A stretch of DNA of 64,000 nucleotides from Leisingera aquimarina DSM 24565 (GTDB lineage Bacteria; Pseudomonadota; Alphaproteobacteria; Rhodobacterales; Rhodobacteraceae), in the NCBI RefSeq assembly GCF_000473165.1, contig NZ_KI421504.1:2278009-2342008 (forward strand), written 5' to 3'. The notes under the pieces were generated by a model. It searched no databases. It saw only the letters and a program-made list of their open reading frames with translations, and was not told the DNA's origin. This document shows positions 62,826-64,000 of this stretch, in pieces (position 1 is the stretch's first letter; each line of letters begins with the position of its first letter). Position numbers and translations under genes: made by a program.

Positions 62826-64000
62826 ATGAACCCTGCAACCAAACTGCCCGGAGACGTCGGCCCGATCCATTTTGTGGGCATCGGCGGCATCGGCATGTCG
62901 GGCATCGCCGAGGTGCTCTTGAACCTTGGCTATATGGTGCAGGGCTCGGATCTGAAATCCTCGAAAATCACCGCACGGCTGGAAGAGCTGGGCGCGCGGA
63001 TTTTTGTCGGCCAGAAGGCTGAAAACCTGGAGGAGGCCGCGGTTGTGGTGATCTCCTCGGCGATCAAACCGGGCAACCCGGAACTGGACGAGGCCCGCCT
63101 GCGCGGGCTGCCGGTGGTGCGCCGGGCCGACATGCTGGCGGAACTCATGCGGCTGAAATCCAACGTCGCCATTGCCGGCACCCACGGCAAGACCACCACC
63201 ACCACCATGATGGCCGAGCTGATGGTGGCCGGCGGCTTTGACCCCACCATCATCAACGGCGGCATCATTCACGCCTATGGTTCCAACGCGCGGATGGGGC
63301 AGGGCGAATGGATGGTGGTCGAGGCGGATGAAAGCGACGGCTCCTTCAACCGGCTGCCTGCGACCATTGCGGTGGTGACCAATATCGACCCCGAGCATAT
63401 GGAGCATTGGGGCGATTTCGACACCTTGCGCGACGGGTTCCTGGAGTTTGTCTCCAACATCCCATTCTACGGTGTCGCGGTCTGCTGCACCGACCATCCC
63501 GAAGTGCAGGCGCTGATCGGGCGGATTTCCGACCGCCGGGTGGTGACTTATGGCTTCAATGCGCAGGCCGATGTGCGGGCTGTGAACCTGACCTACAAGG
63601 GCGGCGTGGCCCATTTCGACGTGCACCTGCAGGCCGAGGACCGGGTGATCGAGGGCTGCACCCTGCCGATGCCGGGGGACCACAACGTCTCCAACGCCTT
63701 GTCCGCGGTTGCCGTGGCGCGGCATCTGGGCATGAACAGCACTGAAATCCGCGAGGCGCTGGCGGCGTTCGGCGGGGTGAACCGCCGCTTCACCAAGGTG
63801 GGTGAAGTGGATGGCGTCACCATTATCGACGACTATGGCCATCACCCGGTGGAGATCGCCGCGGTGCTGAAGGCGGCGCGCCAGGCCAGCGAAGGCCGGG
63901 TGATCGCAGTGCATCAGCCGCACCGCTATTCGCGCCTGTCGAACCTGTTCGACGATTTCTGCGCCTGTTTCAACGAGGCCGATGTGGTCGCCATTGCCGA
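62826..64000 (+). CDS. murC: UDP-MurNAc:L-alanine ligase MurC (3' end off the window)
   Basis: Adds L-alanine to UDP-MurNAc. About 391 codons are visible of a protein usually ~470 residues. It begins [31 protein letters not shown], has the P-loop [44 protein letters not shown], and [19 protein letters not shown]. The frame is open to base 64000, so the gene is cut by the window edge. ftsQ, ddl, murB, ftsA and ftsZ would be expected to follow. Confidence 0.96.
   Translation, partial: MNPATKLPGDVGPIHFVGIGGIGMSGIAEVLLNLGYMVQGSDLKSSKITARLEELGARIFVGQKAENLEEAAVVVISSAIKPGNPELDEARLRGLPVVRRADMLAELMRLKSNVAIAGTHGKTTTTTMMAELMVAGGFDPTIINGGIIHAYGSNARMGQGEWMVVEADESDGSFNRLPATIAVVTNIDPEHMEHWGDFDTLRDGFLEFVSNIPFYGVAVCCTDHPEVQALIGRISDRRVVTYGFNAQADVRAVNLTYKGGVAHFDVHLQAEDRVIEGCTLPMPGDHNVSNALSAVAVARHLGMNSTEIREALAAFGGVNRRFTKVGEVDGVTIIDDYGHHPVEIAAVLKAARQASEGRVIAVHQPHRYSRLSNLFDDFCACFNEADVVAIA

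Overview
The window looks like a chromosome segment of a marine Rhodobacteraceae (Leisingera/Phaeobacter/Ruegeria-like). It is GC-rich and has an alphaproteobacterial division/cell-wall cluster, ThiO in place of ThiH, a BioG-type biotin operon with a BioR box, an NnrU/DUF2478 pair, a DUF1127 gene followed by four CcsR/cuckoo-type stem-loops, and FMN lactate dehydrogenase and pyruvate carboxylase genes. The genus is inferred from gene content only. Apart from an IS3-family remnant at the left edge and a restriction-modification island near 33-35.4 kb, it is core chromosome.

Layout. 0-2 kb: IS3 transposase end and an amidase. 2.1-8.4 kb (minus): a fully overlapping thiamine operon thiC-O-S-G-E-F-D behind a TPP riboswitch; ThiF carries a rhodanese-like tail. 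8.5-14 kb (plus): biotin operon bioB-F-D-A-G-C, with a perfect BioR box over the -10. 14.2-19.7 kb: betaine-type ABC transporter with two tandem binding proteins, one ATPase and a double-length fused permease. 19.7-23.4 kb: NnrU, DUF2478, tRNA-Tyr, an rRNA methyltransferase, a YHS protein, three stacked terminators and a CoA-binding protein. 23.6-30.8 kb: histidine genes hisB, hisH, hisA, hisF and hisE on the minus strand, separated by unrelated small genes (DUF302, a membrane protein broken at an 11-base C tract, DUF2147, WGR, a peroxiredoxin/AraC pair, GFA).

30.9-36 kb: a stand-alone Lrp ligand-binding domain, a class III aminotransferase, and three copies of a complete promoter/tRNA-Gly(GCC)/terminator unit. 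A C5-methyltransferase, a NaeI-type endonuclease and a Vsr endonuclease lie between the second and third copies. 36-45.5 kb: pyruvate carboxylase, lactate dehydrogenase, a GAF/GGDEF diguanylate cyclase and UvrD/PcrA helicase. 45.5-46.2 kb (minus): the DUF1127 gene and four CcsR-like sRNAs. 46.5-47.6 kb: the Fe-S carrier ATPase Mrp.

47.6-64 kb: the dcw cluster mraZ-rsmH-ftsL-ftsI-murE-murF-mraY, a 464-base palindrome-rich gap, then murD, an inserted group (thiamine-binding protein, MarR and monooxygenase, flavoprotein), and ftsW-murG-murC (murC runs off the edge). An unusual 834-base region precedes mraZ. It holds a helically phased array of YGGGN boxes resembling an enlarged MraZ operator, a second pair of boxes near a -10-like element, and a strong terminator directly before mraZ. 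This region and the tRNA-flanked NaeI/Vsr island are the most interesting parts of the window.
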